Shown: one piece after another, positions 1 through 9,842 of the stretch
Layout: each line of letters starts with the position of its first letter
Position numbering within the stretch: position 1 is the stretch's first letter
Source of the DNA: Acholoe squamosa
Taxonomy: Eukaryota > Annelida > Polychaeta > Phyllodocida > Polynoidae
Assembly (NCBI GenBank): GCA_949317995.1
Contig: OX439043.1
Location: forward strand, 124,001 to 188,000
Length of the DNA stretch: 64,000 nt
Reading direction: 5' to 3'
Notes under the pieces: model-generated
What the model was told of the DNA's origin: nothing
The model's input: the letters and a program-made list of their open reading frames with translations, nothing else
The model's database searches: none
Program-made: the position numbers and the translations under genes

Positions 1-2918
1 TTGTTTTCGTATTGCAAAAGTTTATGAAACGGTGACTGATCAACATACACTTTAAGTTGAACCTCATGAATAAATTGAGATTCATTCTTCTTCGAATGAT
101 TGTAAATGAGGCTTACGAGACTCAAGAGTTCTACACATAAATCTTTGCTGCTTATTTTAGGTTTTTTATCAACGTTTTGTGTTCTCAGTCCACTGTTTTC
201 AATGTATTGCACCTTTCTCTCGTATTCATCGATTATATTGCACGCAAAGGTGGATATGGCATCCTTGTAGTTTTGGTAAAGAATATGCACATTGTTAAGC
301 TTTGAAGCATGGCCGTATACTACTTTTGAATCCACCTTACTGATATGCCATTCAAGGTATTTTTCAATAACACCTCCAAAAACCATTGCTTTAAAGGCGT
401 TGCTAGTGCGTTCATTAAATATGTTGTTGTGCATAAGTTCAGAAAGCGTACAGTCTATTCCACGACACTTGACTAGAAGTTTTTTGTTTTCCAGTGTTAC
501 GGGTGCATTTTTCACAACATACCTCTTTCTTTTAAAAACCATGTACAATATACGCGCATTTGTTGAAGAACCTACACTAAATTCAACGTCGTCTTTTTGA
601 GGTCTGGCATATTCTACTACTATATCTGAAAGTGGGTCATACACCATTTCTCCTTCTTGGTCCACAACTTTGGACCCTGTAAGATATTCCTGAGCTAGTG
701 TCTTTCCATCACCTAGTTTTTTAGCTAATTTACTGGCATAAAGTCTTTTAGATCTGTGCTCCTCTTGGCTTAGCAACTGTTGTGCAGGACCCATGATAAA
801 AGTTAAACCGTTCATTGTCTTAGTGTTATCCTCTTCATGTTCCGTACGGACAGTTCCATCATTAATCTTTTTGGTTTTAATAACCTTGCGGCCACACGTG
901 TCATTTACTATATTATCGTACGTTATGTGTTTTAATGTGTTGGGTGGATAAATGTCATCTGAAGCTAAAGATACCTTTGTAACACAAGCCTCCACCTTCT
1001 GCTCGAACTCACTGCTGTTATTATCATCATTATGCATTTTCTGACTGCATGCCTCCTCCTGTGCTCGCAATTCCAAAGCGTGGCGTTGTGAGTGGTAAAG
1101 AGCCTGTTCTATGTCGGGTACACAGTTTTTGTCCACGGTGTAAAAATCTACATCGTGAAAGTACTCTGTGTCACCATCTTTCGTGTAATTTTTATAAAGA
1201 ATGGACGTTTTATTTTTCCATCTTTTTATGCGATTTTGTAAAGCCTGCTCTGCGTTAAGTTTTGAAAGTCCTTCCTGTATATTGCTCACTGGTACTTCAT
1301 TTAGTTGTATAACGTTATCTGCAACAAATACGACGTCTGTCATTGGAAGTTGTGCTTTGCCAGATTTTCGCATTTTATCAGTAAACTTACACACGTCGGC
1401 ATGTTTTTGATAAAGTCTTGTACCTTTGGGTAAATAACATGGATCATCTATTAAGCTAGAATGTTCCTCATGTGTATACATTGAAGAAAAAGTGTAGTCG
1501 CTAACAGGTAAACACCTTTCTAAAGATGTGCAAGTTGCCCTACAAGCCACGGTGTCAATGGAGTCAAAACTACTTACATTCCGGCGAAAAAATTCTGCTC
1601 TGTATGCCAAAGTATTGGTTTTATCATACAGGTGAAAGGCATCAGAAGAAATGTCTAAACACGATGCTACGGAACCTATTGCAGATGATTGTGTTGTACT
1701 TCCAGAAGAAATCAATATTGGTACCGTGTAAAATGTATAGGGAGGTAAATACATAAACTGTGTAATCATTATCAGTAGTTTACGAAGGTCCCCATACACA
1801 GCTGGAGCCATTCCGTCCTCCTCAAACAACATTATAGGGAAAAGTGCAGCCTGAGGCATACATGGTGGACATTTCACTTTAGACGGTGAGTGCCGAATGT
1901 CTGTGTACAGTCGATAGGTATCTTGATCCATTATTTCCTCCGAGCATTCTACCACGTCCATAGCTTTTTCTATTATGAAAGCTTCCTCTGAAAATAAGCT
2001 ATTTTTTCCTGATTTGTTGTTGTCATTAGTTATTGAAACAGGCTCGTCGTCCCAAAATGCCGATTTCAATAATTCATGGTGCCTTAACAATATGGAAGGC
2101 ACCAATTCATCCCCCGTATAATGTGGATGTTTTTCTGACAATATTGTACGGCGGTACATCCAATTAGTGGACTTAAAATCCAACAACATCGCATTTAATA
2201 TTTCCTTTACCAAAGGCCAAAGTTTCAGTGAGGCAAGCGCAAAATGCATTCTTGTGGTCTCTGTAGCATATGCTTCATCCTTTGCCTTGTGTAAAGTAGA
2301 CAACATATTTAAATAGGACTCTTCCAGGTCCGTACACTTACACAAATTATCAAGCAGGGATTGAATTCTTTTTTCACCGTACCTTATGTTAAACATTTTA
2401 CACATGGTATCATTTTTAACAATATGATTCATTCCACCTGGAATTGTATGAGCATTAGCGTATCCTAAATATGCCTCCGTGGCTTTTCTAGCATAGGAAG
2501 ACACTGTGGCATCGGAAAGAGTTCGTAGTAAAGTGTTCACTGAAAATGTTTTGCCGGTTCCAGCATCGCCTTCCGTAACTATAGTTCCTATTGGCAATGG
2601 CTCTGATTGACTCCAACTAGAAGGCATATTACATAAGAGATCCTCCACAGACTTTGGTTGATTTTGAAGATAATAATCGAACCACCGCTTCCATTTTATC
2701 ATCCTATTTATATGACCCGTATTCATGGTTTTTTCTTTACAGTCATGTATAAACTGCTTCAGGCGTTGAATAAAACCGGTGTCGGCCCACAAATAATAGT
2801 TGTAACGTTTTATGTTATCTGTTTCTGAAGCATTATCACCCACGGTTTTTAAAGTGGTCTTATCCTTTGTCACATTTTCAGTTTTTGCTTCGACTGTTTC
2901 CTTGGAAGTCGTTTCCAT
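1..2918 (-). CDS. UL5-type helicase of the helicase-primase complex (3' end outside window)
   Basis: This is a superfamily 1 DNA helicase that would unwind the replication fork in the nucleus as part of a helicase-primase complex. The frame is open from an ATG at 2918 to the left edge, so at least 972 codons are present and the C-terminus is missing. A Walker A loop, GDAGTGKT, lies near residues 117-124. The motif II equivalent reads LFEEDG near residue 363 and is followed about 35 residues later by a motif III-like SSGSTTQSS, the order and spacing seen in herpesvirus UL5 helicases. The acidic pair in motif II is EED rather than the usual DEAG. It is the last gene of a minus-strand cluster. 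A TATA-like sequence lies about 200 bases upstream. The helicase fold is seen in the sequence; the UL5 assignment rests on the herpesviral neighbours. Confidence 0.87.
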   Translation of the reverse strand, partial: METTSKETVEAKTENVTKDKTTLKTVGDNASETDNIKRYNYYLWADTGFIQRLKQFIHDCKEKTMNTGHINRMIKWKRWFDYYLQNQPKSVEDLLCNMPSSWSQSEPLPIGTIVTEGDAGTGKTFSVNTLLRTLSDATVSSYARKATEAYLGYANAHTIPGGMNHIVKNDTMCKMFNIRYGEKRIQSLLDNLCKCTDLEESYLNMLSTLHKAKDEAYATETTRMHFALASLKLWPLVKEILNAMLLDFKSTNWMYRRTILSEKHPHYTGDELVPSILLRHHELLKSAFWDDEPVSITNDNNKSGKNSLFSEEAFIIEKAMDVVECSEEIMDQDTYRLYTDIRHSPSKVKCPPCMPQAALFPIMLFEEDGMAPAVYGDLRKLLIMITQFMYLPPYTFYTVPILISSGSTTQSSAIGSVASCLDISSDAFHLYDKTNTLAYRAEFFRRNVSSFDSIDTVACRATCTSLERCLPVSDYTFSSMYTHEEHSSLIDDPCYLPKGTRLYQKHADVCKFTDKMRKSGKAQLPMTDVVFVADNVIQLNEVPVSNIQEGLSKLNAEQALQNRIKRWKNKTSILYKNYTKDGDTEYFHDVDFYTVDKNCVPDIEQALYHSQRHALELRAQEEACSQKMHNDDNNSSEFEQKVEACVTKVSLASDDIYPPNTLKHITYDNIVNDTCGRKVIKTKKINDGTVRTEHEEDNTKTMNGLTFIMGPAQQLLSQEEHRSKRLYASKLAKKLGDGKTLAQEYLTGSKVVDQEGEMVYDPLSDIVVEYARPQKDDVEFSVGSSTNARILYMVFKRKRYVVKNAPVTLENKKLLVKCRGIDCTLSELMHNNIFNERTSNAFKAMVFGGVIEKYLEWHISKVDSKVVYGHASKLNNVHILYQNYKDAISTFACNIIDEYERKVQYIENSGLRTQNVDKKPKISSKDLCVELLSLVSLIYNHSKKNESQFIHEVQLKVYVDQSPFHKLLQYEN

Positions 2919-3118
2919 TTTGTTGGGTTTGAAAGCTGGAGATGAAATTCTTTAACACCTATAACGCTAAGTGTACTTGTAAGACTCAACGGGTTTCCGT
3001 GAGAGCAGTAAACTGCTGTCTGGCTAGGAGATCCATCAACGCCTGGGTATAAATTTCCTGTGTGTGCTGGGATTGGCTGCCCTATTTTTAACCACACCCT
3101 TTTCTTTGGTTTAAGGTG

Positions 3119-3126
3119 TTTATATA
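3119..3126 (-). promoter_or_regulatory. TATA-like box upstream of helicase gene
   Basis: The minus strand reads GTATATAA about 200 bases before the helicase ATG and lies just downstream of the end of the 130-residue ORF. It is a plausible core promoter, but the distance to the ATG is longer than for the other TATA boxes in this window. Confidence 0.35.
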
Positions 3127-3149
3127 CGTTAGTGTTCCAACTGGCACAC

Positions 3150-3542
3150 TTATCTGCAGAGCTTATTTTTTCGATATGTGTGAGTGGTGAACAGATAACA
3201 ACTACTTTTTTCAGGCCAGCTTGTTAAGCAGGTTGTTAATTCCTGACAATAACTTTCAAGCTGATTTTCTTTAGGTAACACACCCTTCTGCATAATCGAT
3301 AACCGATAAAACACCTTAACTGCTTTGAAGCAATTACAATAAACGGTTGCCAGCTGCCTGTTGTTACATACAGGACTCGGTTCCAGTTCCAAACAATATA
3401 CATCTTTTAACTCTTTATGATTTATTTTTGGTGTCTTGTGAGATCTAGTGGTGCACTTAAAACGGTGCCAAACAGGAATATAAACGGTTATACTCTGCGA
3501 TATTTTATCAGAGGGAAGAATTTTATATTTGGTTTTCTTCAT
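3150..3542 (-). CDS. Hypothetical protein, 130 residues
   Basis: I do not recognise this protein. It is an intact ATG-initiated ORF rich in Lys and Cys, with a basic N-terminus (MKKTKYK). It starts 22 bases after the stop of the preceding minus-strand ORF and is followed by the helicase gene, so it fits a tightly packed viral gene cluster transcribed leftward. No membrane segment or known motif is visible. Position and strand consistency are the main support. Confidence 0.5.
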   Translation of the reverse strand: MKKTKYKILPSDKISQSITVYIPVWHRFKCTTRSHKTPKINHKELKDVYCLELEPSPVCNNRQLATVYCNCFKAVKVFYRLSIMQKGVLPKENQLESYCQELTTCLTSWPEKSSCYLFTTHTYRKNKLCR

Positions 3543-3564
3543 GGTTTTTTATTGTAAACTTTTT

Positions 3565-4176
3565 TTAAATACAAGGAGACATGTGATGGCAAGCAGTTAA
3601 CTTAGGTATTTTTCCCATCAGGTTTTTCGAGGTTTTAACAATTCCCAATACCTGAATAATGGTTTTGGCATTTCTTACAATGGTAGGCAACAGACACACA
3701 TGGTGTTGTCTTGAGTAGCAGTCTGTGTCAGTAAATAACCTTCTGTTGTTACACAAACAAGATATGTCACCGTCAGATGTGCAATGCATTTTTATACCGT
3801 TCACACATTTTTCCCTGTCAGTTAAATTTATTTCTTTCAGAAAGGTTTTAATAAACGGGTACTTAAATTCAGCGCAATCATCGAAAACTGCATGTACGGG
3901 TTCACAGCGAACTTTAATCTTATCTAGGTCAAGAGAATATGACATGTTTAACTGATGGAAAAAGTTACTTTCTTGGTTTGTTTCGCATTTTTTTTTTTGC
4001 AATGAACCAATTTTACTTTCCAAGCTTAAAGTGGTTTTTAACGCTTCTTTTTCACACGTGTTTGCTGTTCCACGGTGATATTTACTGAACAAAGAATCGT
4101 CACCCGTCATAAGACTACCACATACACCCCACTCATGTGTTTTCATGCCGGACTTTACTTTTTTTTGTTCAGCCAT
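3565..4176 (-). CDS. Hypothetical cysteine-rich protein, 203 residues
   Basis: This ORF is not recognised. The frame is open from 4236, but the ATG at 4176 (MAEQKKVKSG) is preferred because the upstream gene's stop codon lies just before it at 4187-4189. The second half contains many Cys and His residues (for example CTSDGDISCLCNNRR and CYSRQHHVC), which could bind zinc or form disulfides. No signal peptide or membrane segment is seen. It belongs to the leftward cluster that ends in the helicase. Confidence 0.55.
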   Translation of the reverse strand: MAEQKKVKSGMKTHEWGVCGSLMTGDDSLFSKYHRGTANTCEKEALKTTLSLESKIGSLQKKKCETNQESNFFHQLNMSYSLDLDKIKVRCEPVHAVFDDCAEFKYPFIKTFLKEINLTDREKCVNGIKMHCTSDGDISCLCNNRRLFTDTDCYSRQHHVCLLPTIVRNAKTIIQVLGIVKTSKNLMGKIPKLTACHHMSPCI

Positions 4177-4186
4177 AACCGCAAGA

Positions 4187-5434
4187 TCATGCAGTATACG
4201 TCGGAAACCAGGGGATATACCTAAAGTACACCACAAGCACGGATTTAATGCTATATCTAATGAGTGTCATTCCATCCGGTGTGGGATCATAACATAGAGC
4301 GTGTAAACGATGTAAAACTAACATTTCATTGTGTAAACTGTTAGCCTCGTCTAAATAACTGTTCATGTAAAAATCTATGTTTTCTGAATCTTCTACACCA
4401 AAAGTGTTTAAGGGCGTGTTAAAAAGTTCTTCTTCAAGGGCAAAGAGCGACGTAACACTTTTATTAGTTTTCGGCCCTTTTTTTTCAGGGTCTGTTTTTC
4501 TTTTTTTATTCACCTTGTTAGTTTCTATGTCGTACGGTTGGTTACTGCTATGCTTTATTACAATTCCCGGTTGAAAATTCATGTAACCCTTCATTCCATA
4601 GTAAGATTGTAAACTAACGCCACACATATTCTTTTTAACCCAGGTTGGTGAGACAAACAATCTCGCATCTACGTCCAAAGTGTGATTCATAGCTGCCATT
4701 TCATACGCTCCAGTGTTCGAATATATACATCTAGATTTATTTTCTAAATCGTAACCGTAGCATCCTCCTTTTCTTAGGTTGTCAATTAAAATTGAGGAGG
4801 AAACCTGTAGTTCCTTTCCTTTGTTTTTAGCTTCTTTTTTTGGATCAGGGTGGTCCTTGTTAGTTTTCTTTTTTTTTCTTTTTCTTTCATTTCTACTCGG
4901 TTTAAGTGTGTCGCTCGATTCATTTATTACTTTTTCCTCATCGGAGTTCAAGCATTCCTCAGTTGTTTTTATTTCCGCTAGGATTTCGTGCTCTGCATTT
5001 TCATCCAAATCACATAATAGCTTTGATATATGAGATGTAAGCCTCACAGAATTTAGTACCTCACGCTCCATTGTTGAACTTAAAGTTGTGTTATTGCCAC
5101 ATAGCTGTAGGAGAAGGTGGAAAAATATGGACTCCGGGTCTACTTCTAACAATTCACTGGGTGATAACTGAAATGTTTTAACTATAAAATACCATATAAA
5201 AACTGTGCCCGTGCAGTTTAATGGCATTGTCGTTGCAAAATATTTAATTTGATTTAACTCCCTTTCAGTTTTGCCATGGCGAAAAATAAACATGCAAAAT
5301 GTACACTTGTCCTTAGGTTTTTTTTGACGGTGCCAATATTTCACATAAGATTCGACCGCTTTTAAAAAATCCCTATTTTCCTGAAAGCTAAGTGTGGCAG
5401 CAATAAAAGCTTTGGAAAAAGCATTCTTTATCAT
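4187..5434 (-). CDS. Hypothetical protein with lysine-rich segments, 415 residues
   Basis: This intact ORF is not recognised. Its middle carries lysine/arginine-rich low-complexity stretches (around residues 180-210 and 310-325, for example KRKKKKTNK) that look like nuclear localisation signals. The N-terminal third is hydrophobic/aromatic and probably folded. Its ATG lies only one base away from the divergent ATG at 5436, so the two genes share a very compact bidirectional control region inside each other's 5' ends. It heads the leftward cluster of four genes. Confidence 0.65.
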   Translation of the reverse strand: MIKNAFSKAFIAATLSFQENRDFLKAVESYVKYWHRQKKPKDKCTFCMFIFRHGKTERELNQIKYFATTMPLNCTGTVFIWYFIVKTFQLSPSELLEVDPESIFFHLLLQLCGNNTTLSSTMEREVLNSVRLTSHISKLLCDLDENAEHEILAEIKTTEECLNSDEEKVINESSDTLKPSRNERKRKKKKTNKDHPDPKKEAKNKGKELQVSSSILIDNLRKGGCYGYDLENKSRCIYSNTGAYEMAAMNHTLDVDARLFVSPTWVKKNMCGVSLQSYYGMKGYMNFQPGIVIKHSSNQPYDIETNKVNKKRKTDPEKKGPKTNKSVTSLFALEEELFNTPLNTFGVEDSENIDFYMNSYLDEANSLHNEMLVLHRLHALCYDPTPDGMTLIRYSIKSVLVVYFRYIPWFPTYTA

Positions 5435-5435
5435 A

Positions 5436-6200
5436 ATGTCAGTATTTAAACGCTTAATTAAACAAGGTTTAAATGGTTTATATTCTTTTTTGTTTGTGTT
5501 GGCTGATGACTGGTATCAAAACAACCAGGACGCCCTATCTGTTCTTCAAGATATAAGTCGAAAAAAAAACAAAGGATACTCGGACATAGATCAAAAAGTG
5601 CGTGATGTTTACCTTGCCTCGCAGCTTGAAGATTGGAAAAACCTTATGGAAGATGACATCAGGGCTAAAGCAAGTGATTTATATGCCGTATACGATATGC
5701 TTATTTCTATGGGTTACACCAAAGAGCAAGCACAAACATTGTTAGGTATACTATGCTCTAAAAACGATATACCCGGTGAAGTACGTGAAAAACTAGTGTC
5801 CTCATACATGCAATACATGGAGTTAAAACCATTTACTGAGGAGGGAGGTGCTTTTTTGTTTAATAACGATGAAAGTTATTTAAGAACAGAATTAGCTGAG
5901 AAAAACATAAACTTTCGTATGTGCGTTCAGTCCTGCCTACCAATTACTTTAGACACACTCTCTTTGGAATCCACTTTATCAACTGCCACACATCGTGTAC
6001 AGGAGGGAAAAATAAAGGCCGGTTTAATGCTTGCATCTGGTGTTACTGGTGAGAGTTGCTCTATGAACAATACGGTACCCCCTGTTCTTACTCGTTCATT
6101 TCCATGTGATATATCACATAAAGAGGTTGAGGAAAAACCAACTATACCGATTTCATCACATTCCAAAAGAAAAGAAGAACGGGAACTTATACAAGCATGA
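5436..6200 (+). CDS. Hypothetical protein, 254 residues
   Basis: This protein is not recognised. The frame is open from 5394, but the ATG at 5436 (MSVFKRLIKQ) is chosen because it begins just outside the divergent gene. The N-terminal 130 residues are predicted helical and charged. The C-terminal third is Ser/Thr-rich and ends in a basic KRKEER segment. Its TGA overlaps the next gene's ATG (ATGA, 6197-6200), so the two are likely expressed from overlapping or shared transcripts. Confidence 0.65.
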   Translation: MSVFKRLIKQGLNGLYSFLFVLADDWYQNNQDALSVLQDISRKKNKGYSDIDQKVRDVYLASQLEDWKNLMEDDIRAKASDLYAVYDMLISMGYTKEQAQTLLGILCSKNDIPGEVREKLVSSYMQYMELKPFTEEGGAFLFNNDESYLRTELAEKNINFRMCVQSCLPITLDTLSLESTLSTATHRVQEGKIKAGLMLASGVTGESCSMNNTVPPVLTRSFPCDISHKEVEEKPTIPISSHSKRKEERELIQA

Positions 6201-7252
6201 CGGGTGTAAAATTTACAAACCCGAATAATGTTACACTGGCAGCAGAGTGCATGTCTTTTTTTAAAAAAAAGTCAGTAAATTTAGACACCTTGGATCCTAG
6301 AAATATGCTCTGTGTTACATCAAAGGTAGCAAGTTTAGTTTGCCACCATCTAGCAAACACCGGTGGACACATTAAGGCACCGCCGGCTAATTACCCAGAG
6401 CTTAAATTTATTGACAGTAAGGACTACTCAGTTTGCAAAATGGACAACATGTATGAGGCACTAGTTCTCATTGTTTCGAAAGGCAATTACATTAAAGGTT
6501 CGTATCCTGAGCTCCTTAAAGCATGGCTGAATTATAAACGTGGGGACAAAATTAAATTTGCTGCTTATTTTGCCACAGTTCTATACGGTTTGGGGTTGCC
6601 ATGTAATGCAATAGTGGACATTGTTGATGAAAACACAGTTGTATTAACCCAAAAGGGAATTGAATGGATATCAATTTATAACACAAACGTTTTCAGCAAA
6701 ACGTATTCCGTAGAACTTAACACAGCAATTCTGAGACTTGGAAAGTTTGGTGTTGTCCCTTGGCAAATAGTTACACCTACTTCTAGTCCATGCAATATGT
6801 TTCTTATGAATCCGGTAACACCCTTTATTGAAGAATATGTAGCCAAAGCCCTTGCAGGCGGAAAATGGCTAGCCAAATACGAAACACGTGATTTAGCAAA
6901 GGAATGTCAAAATGGAATGCTACCGATTACATTTTATAGAAAACTACATGCCTGCATGTGGGGTAAAAACAAATACATATTTAATGATACTGAAATCGAC
7001 CTTGACTCTGGTAAAACGATTGACGGAAGGTACAGGCACGAAAAGTTGTTAGATTTTTCATGGAGGGACTCTCACAGCATAGCTTTGCCTAATGCTTCAG
7101 AGGAAGGTACGGAATTTGTAAACTACCCATTTGTAACGTGTGTTATACACACAATATCTAGAGCTCAGCTAGAAAATGCAGCACTACATCACCTCGTATG
7201 GAAAATGAATAACATGAACATATGCACCGAGGAACAGTGTAGACCCATTTGA
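6197..7252 (+). CDS. Hypothetical protein, 351 residues; possible structural protein
   Basis: This intact ORF starts at the ATG that overlaps the preceding stop by four bases. I see no catalytic motif, signal peptide or membrane segment. The composition is that of a compact globular protein, with regular hydrophobic strands and many aromatic residues. In herpesviruses, proteins of this size next to replication and capsid genes are often triplex or tegument components, but nothing in the sequence proves that here. The product is left as hypothetical. Confidence 0.65.
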   Translation: MTGVKFTNPNNVTLAAECMSFFKKKSVNLDTLDPRNMLCVTSKVASLVCHHLANTGGHIKAPPANYPELKFIDSKDYSVCKMDNMYEALVLIVSKGNYIKGSYPELLKAWLNYKRGDKIKFAAYFATVLYGLGLPCNAIVDIVDENTVVLTQKGIEWISIYNTNVFSKTYSVELNTAILRLGKFGVVPWQIVTPTSSPCNMFLMNPVTPFIEEYVAKALAGGKWLAKYETRDLAKECQNGMLPITFYRKLHACMWGKNKYIFNDTEIDLDSGKTIDGRYRHEKLLDFSWRDSHSIALPNASEEGTEFVNYPFVTCVIHTISRAQLENAALHHLVWKMNNMNICTEEQCRPI

Positions 7253-7336
7253 CAGAGCAACAGTAAAAGCTAAGTTACTTCGTTAAAATGGAGTGCACAG
7301 ACTTAAAGCGGGTGGATAAGGGAAAACTTTCAGGAG

Positions 7337-7344
7337 TATAAAAG
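7337..7344 (+). promoter_or_regulatory. TATA box (TATAAAAG)
   Basis: A perfect TATAAAAG lies 67 bases before the ATG at 7411, in the short gap after the preceding gene. Similar TATA boxes precede several other genes in the window. Confidence 0.7.
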
Positions 7345-7410
7345 GAGAAAGCTGCAGCGGGACAAAGCATAGTTGATAACACACTCGTCATTGGAAGGAA
7401 CGGAGCCAAT

Positions 7411-7791
7411 ATGGGAGAGAAAATACAATCTTATAAAGAAATGAAGGGGGTTTTGAATAATCTAAAAGACCGCATGGTTATTTTGGATTATTGTAAGAAA
7501 ACCATGCCAAAGGAACAACAGATATTGCAACTGAAAGAAACAAAAGGTCAACTGGAATATATGGTGCAATGTTTAAACAACATAATACACATGAAACATA
7601 CCATAAAGGATGAGGACTTTCAAAAATCAAAAAAATTGTGTGAACTTCCAAAGAAGTGGTCTCCACATGTTTGGGAAAAACCATCAGAGAAAAAAATAGA
7701 CCCGTTTGAAATGCATGAGGTATCAAAATCACCAACCACACCTAGTTATACCTTTTTCCCTCCCTATACTTCCAGTTCTTCAAAAAACTAA
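7411..7791 (+). CDS. Hypothetical small protein, 126 residues
   Basis: This protein is not recognised. It has its own TATA box and an ATG in good context (AATATGG). The N-terminal two-thirds is strongly charged and helical, probably a short coiled coil (around residues 5-70). The C-terminus is a Pro/Ser/Thr/Tyr-rich tail. Its size and strong promoter suggest an abundant small viral protein, but no function can be inferred. Confidence 0.6.
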   Translation: MGEKIQSYKEMKGVLNNLKDRMVILDYCKKTMPKEQQILQLKETKGQLEYMVQCLNNIIHMKHTIKDEDFQKSKKLCELPKKWSPHVWEKPSEKKIDPFEMHEVSKSPTTPSYTFFPPYTSSSSKN

Positions 7792-7910
7792 AATTGTCAG
7801 TCTAGCCAGTTGGCCTACACTCGTTTTACCCCACCCCTAAACTTTCACTTTAGTTTCCCCCCTCCCAACCCCCTTGGGTTACATGCTGGCTTTTGGTCGG
7901 TTAACATTGC

Positions 7911-7918
7911 ATATAAGG
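7911..7918 (+). promoter_or_regulatory. TATA box (ATATAAGG)
   Basis: ATATAAGG lies 56 bases before the ATG at 7974. The same octamer recurs before the ORF at 22060, which suggests a shared core-promoter style in this virus. A CACGTG E-box-like site directly follows it. Confidence 0.6.
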
Positions 7919-7973
7919 GCCACGTGCTGAAGGATCTGTCTTCAGTTTTTACTTATTTTTCAAGGAGTACACC

Positions 7974-8666
7974 ATGGCAACATCTTCTGCACAAAATGAT
8001 TCTTCTCACATGGAACTCCAGCCTGGAGAATGGACTTGGAATATTCAAAGAGTTTATAACGAGGAAGATGCATGCTTTAGTGAAAAGCCAGCCGTATCAT
8101 GGACAGATTTAAATGGAGAATACGTAAAGGTGTACAAGTGGTGCATGGTTGATTCAAAAAACAAAAACCACTACATCGACTCTGACTTTTATTTAAACAA
8201 CAGACTTTGCAAAAAAAATGCAAACGACTACTGGAGCGGACTTTGTTTGCGTCAACGTCAACAAAACAATGGAATTGTATATTTGACATACAAGCTTTAC
8301 TATCCATCCAAAACGGATGTGATGATGAGTATGTATACACTTTTGCTAACCGAGAAGTTTAGAGCGGAGATATCTCGTAACTGTTACGGCTGCAATAACA
8401 ATCGGAGTTCTCAAAGTGACCACATGTATTTGGGCTGCCTGGCTGAACATAATGAACTATGTTTGGCATATGCCGAAAAGTGTCATAACTACATCACTTT
8501 GGAAGAGTTTAAAGGTCGTACTGAAAAACTTACACAATATTTTCCTTCTCTCATCATCGGTGACAGTTTTTATGAAAAGTTTCTACAAAGTGTTAATTCA
8601 CGGGCTGTATTACGTGCCAACACTGATGACATGGCATACTTTTATGAACATCGTGAATCTACTTAA
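7974..8666 (+). CDS. Hypothetical protein with Cys/His motif, 230 residues
   Basis: This intact ORF starts at ACCATGG, a strong initiation context, behind its own TATA box. The middle (around residues 135-155) holds CYGCNNN-x-SSQ followed by H and a further Cys, a compact Cys/His arrangement that could bind zinc. The C-terminal part is helical. A similar C-x2-C-x-SQ-x-H pattern occurs, as far as I recall, in uncharacterised proteins of invertebrates and their large DNA viruses; that recollection is unverified. There is no signal peptide or membrane segment. Confidence 0.65.
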   Translation: MATSSAQNDSSHMELQPGEWTWNIQRVYNEEDACFSEKPAVSWTDLNGEYVKVYKWCMVDSKNKNHYIDSDFYLNNRLCKKNANDYWSGLCLRQRQQNNGIVYLTYKLYYPSKTDVMMSMYTLLLTEKFRAEISRNCYGCNNNRSSQSDHMYLGCLAEHNELCLAYAEKCHNYITLEEFKGRTEKLTQYFPSLIIGDSFYEKFLQSVNSRAVLRANTDDMAYFYEHREST

Positions 8667-9105
8667 AACGGTGGTTGATTGATTGATTGATTTGTGTTTT
8701 ACAGCACTTTAGCTGCACTAAGTGGCTATCCCGTGCTTCACAGGTTGATAATTTAACAGAGGAATGTGTCAGTGCCTGTATACATTTATCTACCATAGTC
8801 TTTATTTACATCTGCTAGCTAAACTCTAACTACATGCTTTTATGTAAACTAAATGTTATATATTTGTATAACAACAAAAGTTTGAATTAGAATTTCCACA
8901 ATAGATGTTTTTAAACATGCTGCCAGAAATAAAATGTCACTTGTGGGGTGAAACATGTTAATGCTGTGGCACAAAAATATGTAATCTATTTACAATAAAG
9001 AAAATTAAACTTTCACCAAGTTCTTAAGTCTTTAACTGTGGTATTTTCTAAACGTAATAAACTTGCGGATTCTCTTTTTCTCCCGTGTACTCAGATGCAT
9101 CAGGT
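8667..9105. other. Intergenic, converging 3' ends
   Basis: No supported gene. It contains a short GATT run just after the upstream stop, a plus-strand AATAAA near 8994, and AT-rich sequence. It separates a plus-strand gene from a convergent minus-strand gene, so it most likely holds two 3' untranslated regions. Confidence 0.6.
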
Positions 9106-9711
9106 TCATGGCATTGAAAAAGTTCTTTTACCATCCGATGAAACTGACCTTGGCCCTTGGCTCATTGCTTTAAATATCATGCGCAGGTAATACAATGGTG
9201 TCTCTAATAAGTTTGTCGTACGGTACTTTTCAGCAAACCCCAAATACTCCCCATTTTTTAGCATATTATACTCTTCTTTCGTAAGCTGGAATTCATTTTC
9301 TTTCTCCAGGTATTTTATATTTACACAGACGACAACCTTATTGTTCTCCCCGTATGCCTTAGACAACACCATTCCCGAATTGAACTGTATTGACAGTAGA
9401 CTTTGGCTTGAGTACAGTTTTTTGATAGCCGTGAATCGCTGACGTAAATCCTTCCAGTAGGGAGGTGGTATTTCAACTGGGTTTTTGTTCGACACAAAGT
9501 AAATTTTTCCATAGTTAATATCATCCAGGCTGTTAAAGAACACAACATGTAGCTCCAAACAGTCAGAGATAACAAATGCAAGTACAATTTTGTGAACGGT
9601 GTTGTCCTGTTCATTGCGTGAAAGTGTAAACCTACACCAAACTCCACCGTCAACCTCGAAACTGGTAGAAGTTGTAGGAAATGTCAACTCAGACTTAGAA
9701 GTCGATGTCAT
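9106..9711 (-). CDS. Hypothetical protein, 201 residues
   Basis: This protein is not recognised. It is an intact ORF from an ATG at 9711, with a Ser/Thr-rich N-terminus followed by alternating hydrophobic strands typical of a beta-rich fold, and a helical C-terminal region. No signal peptide, membrane segment or catalytic motif is visible. It is a single minus-strand gene between plus-strand neighbours. Confidence 0.6.
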   Translation of the reverse strand: MTSTSKSELTFPTTSTSFEVDGGVWCRFTLSRNEQDNTVHKIVLAFVISDCLELHVVFFNSLDDINYGKIYFVSNKNPVEIPPPYWKDLRQRFTAIKKLYSSQSLLSIQFNSGMVLSKAYGENNKVVVCVNIKYLEKENEFQLTKEEYNMLKNGEYLGFAEKYRTTNLLETPLYYLRMIFKAMSQGPRSVSSDGKRTFSMP

Positions 9712-9842
9712 CCCTGTAGTAGTAGTGATGGATGATAACTTGAAGCAAGCAATCAGCTACTGAATACTGAAGTGTGGCTGTTAGAAGGTGATAACGGTTA
9801 ATTTTCACCAAACAGGGGGAAAATACAGCTGGGTTGTACAAA

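Noticed and set aside
292-1756. Several plus-strand ORFs of 60-100 codons at the left edge
   Set aside because: They lie opposite the open helicase frame on the minus strand and have no start context or motif.
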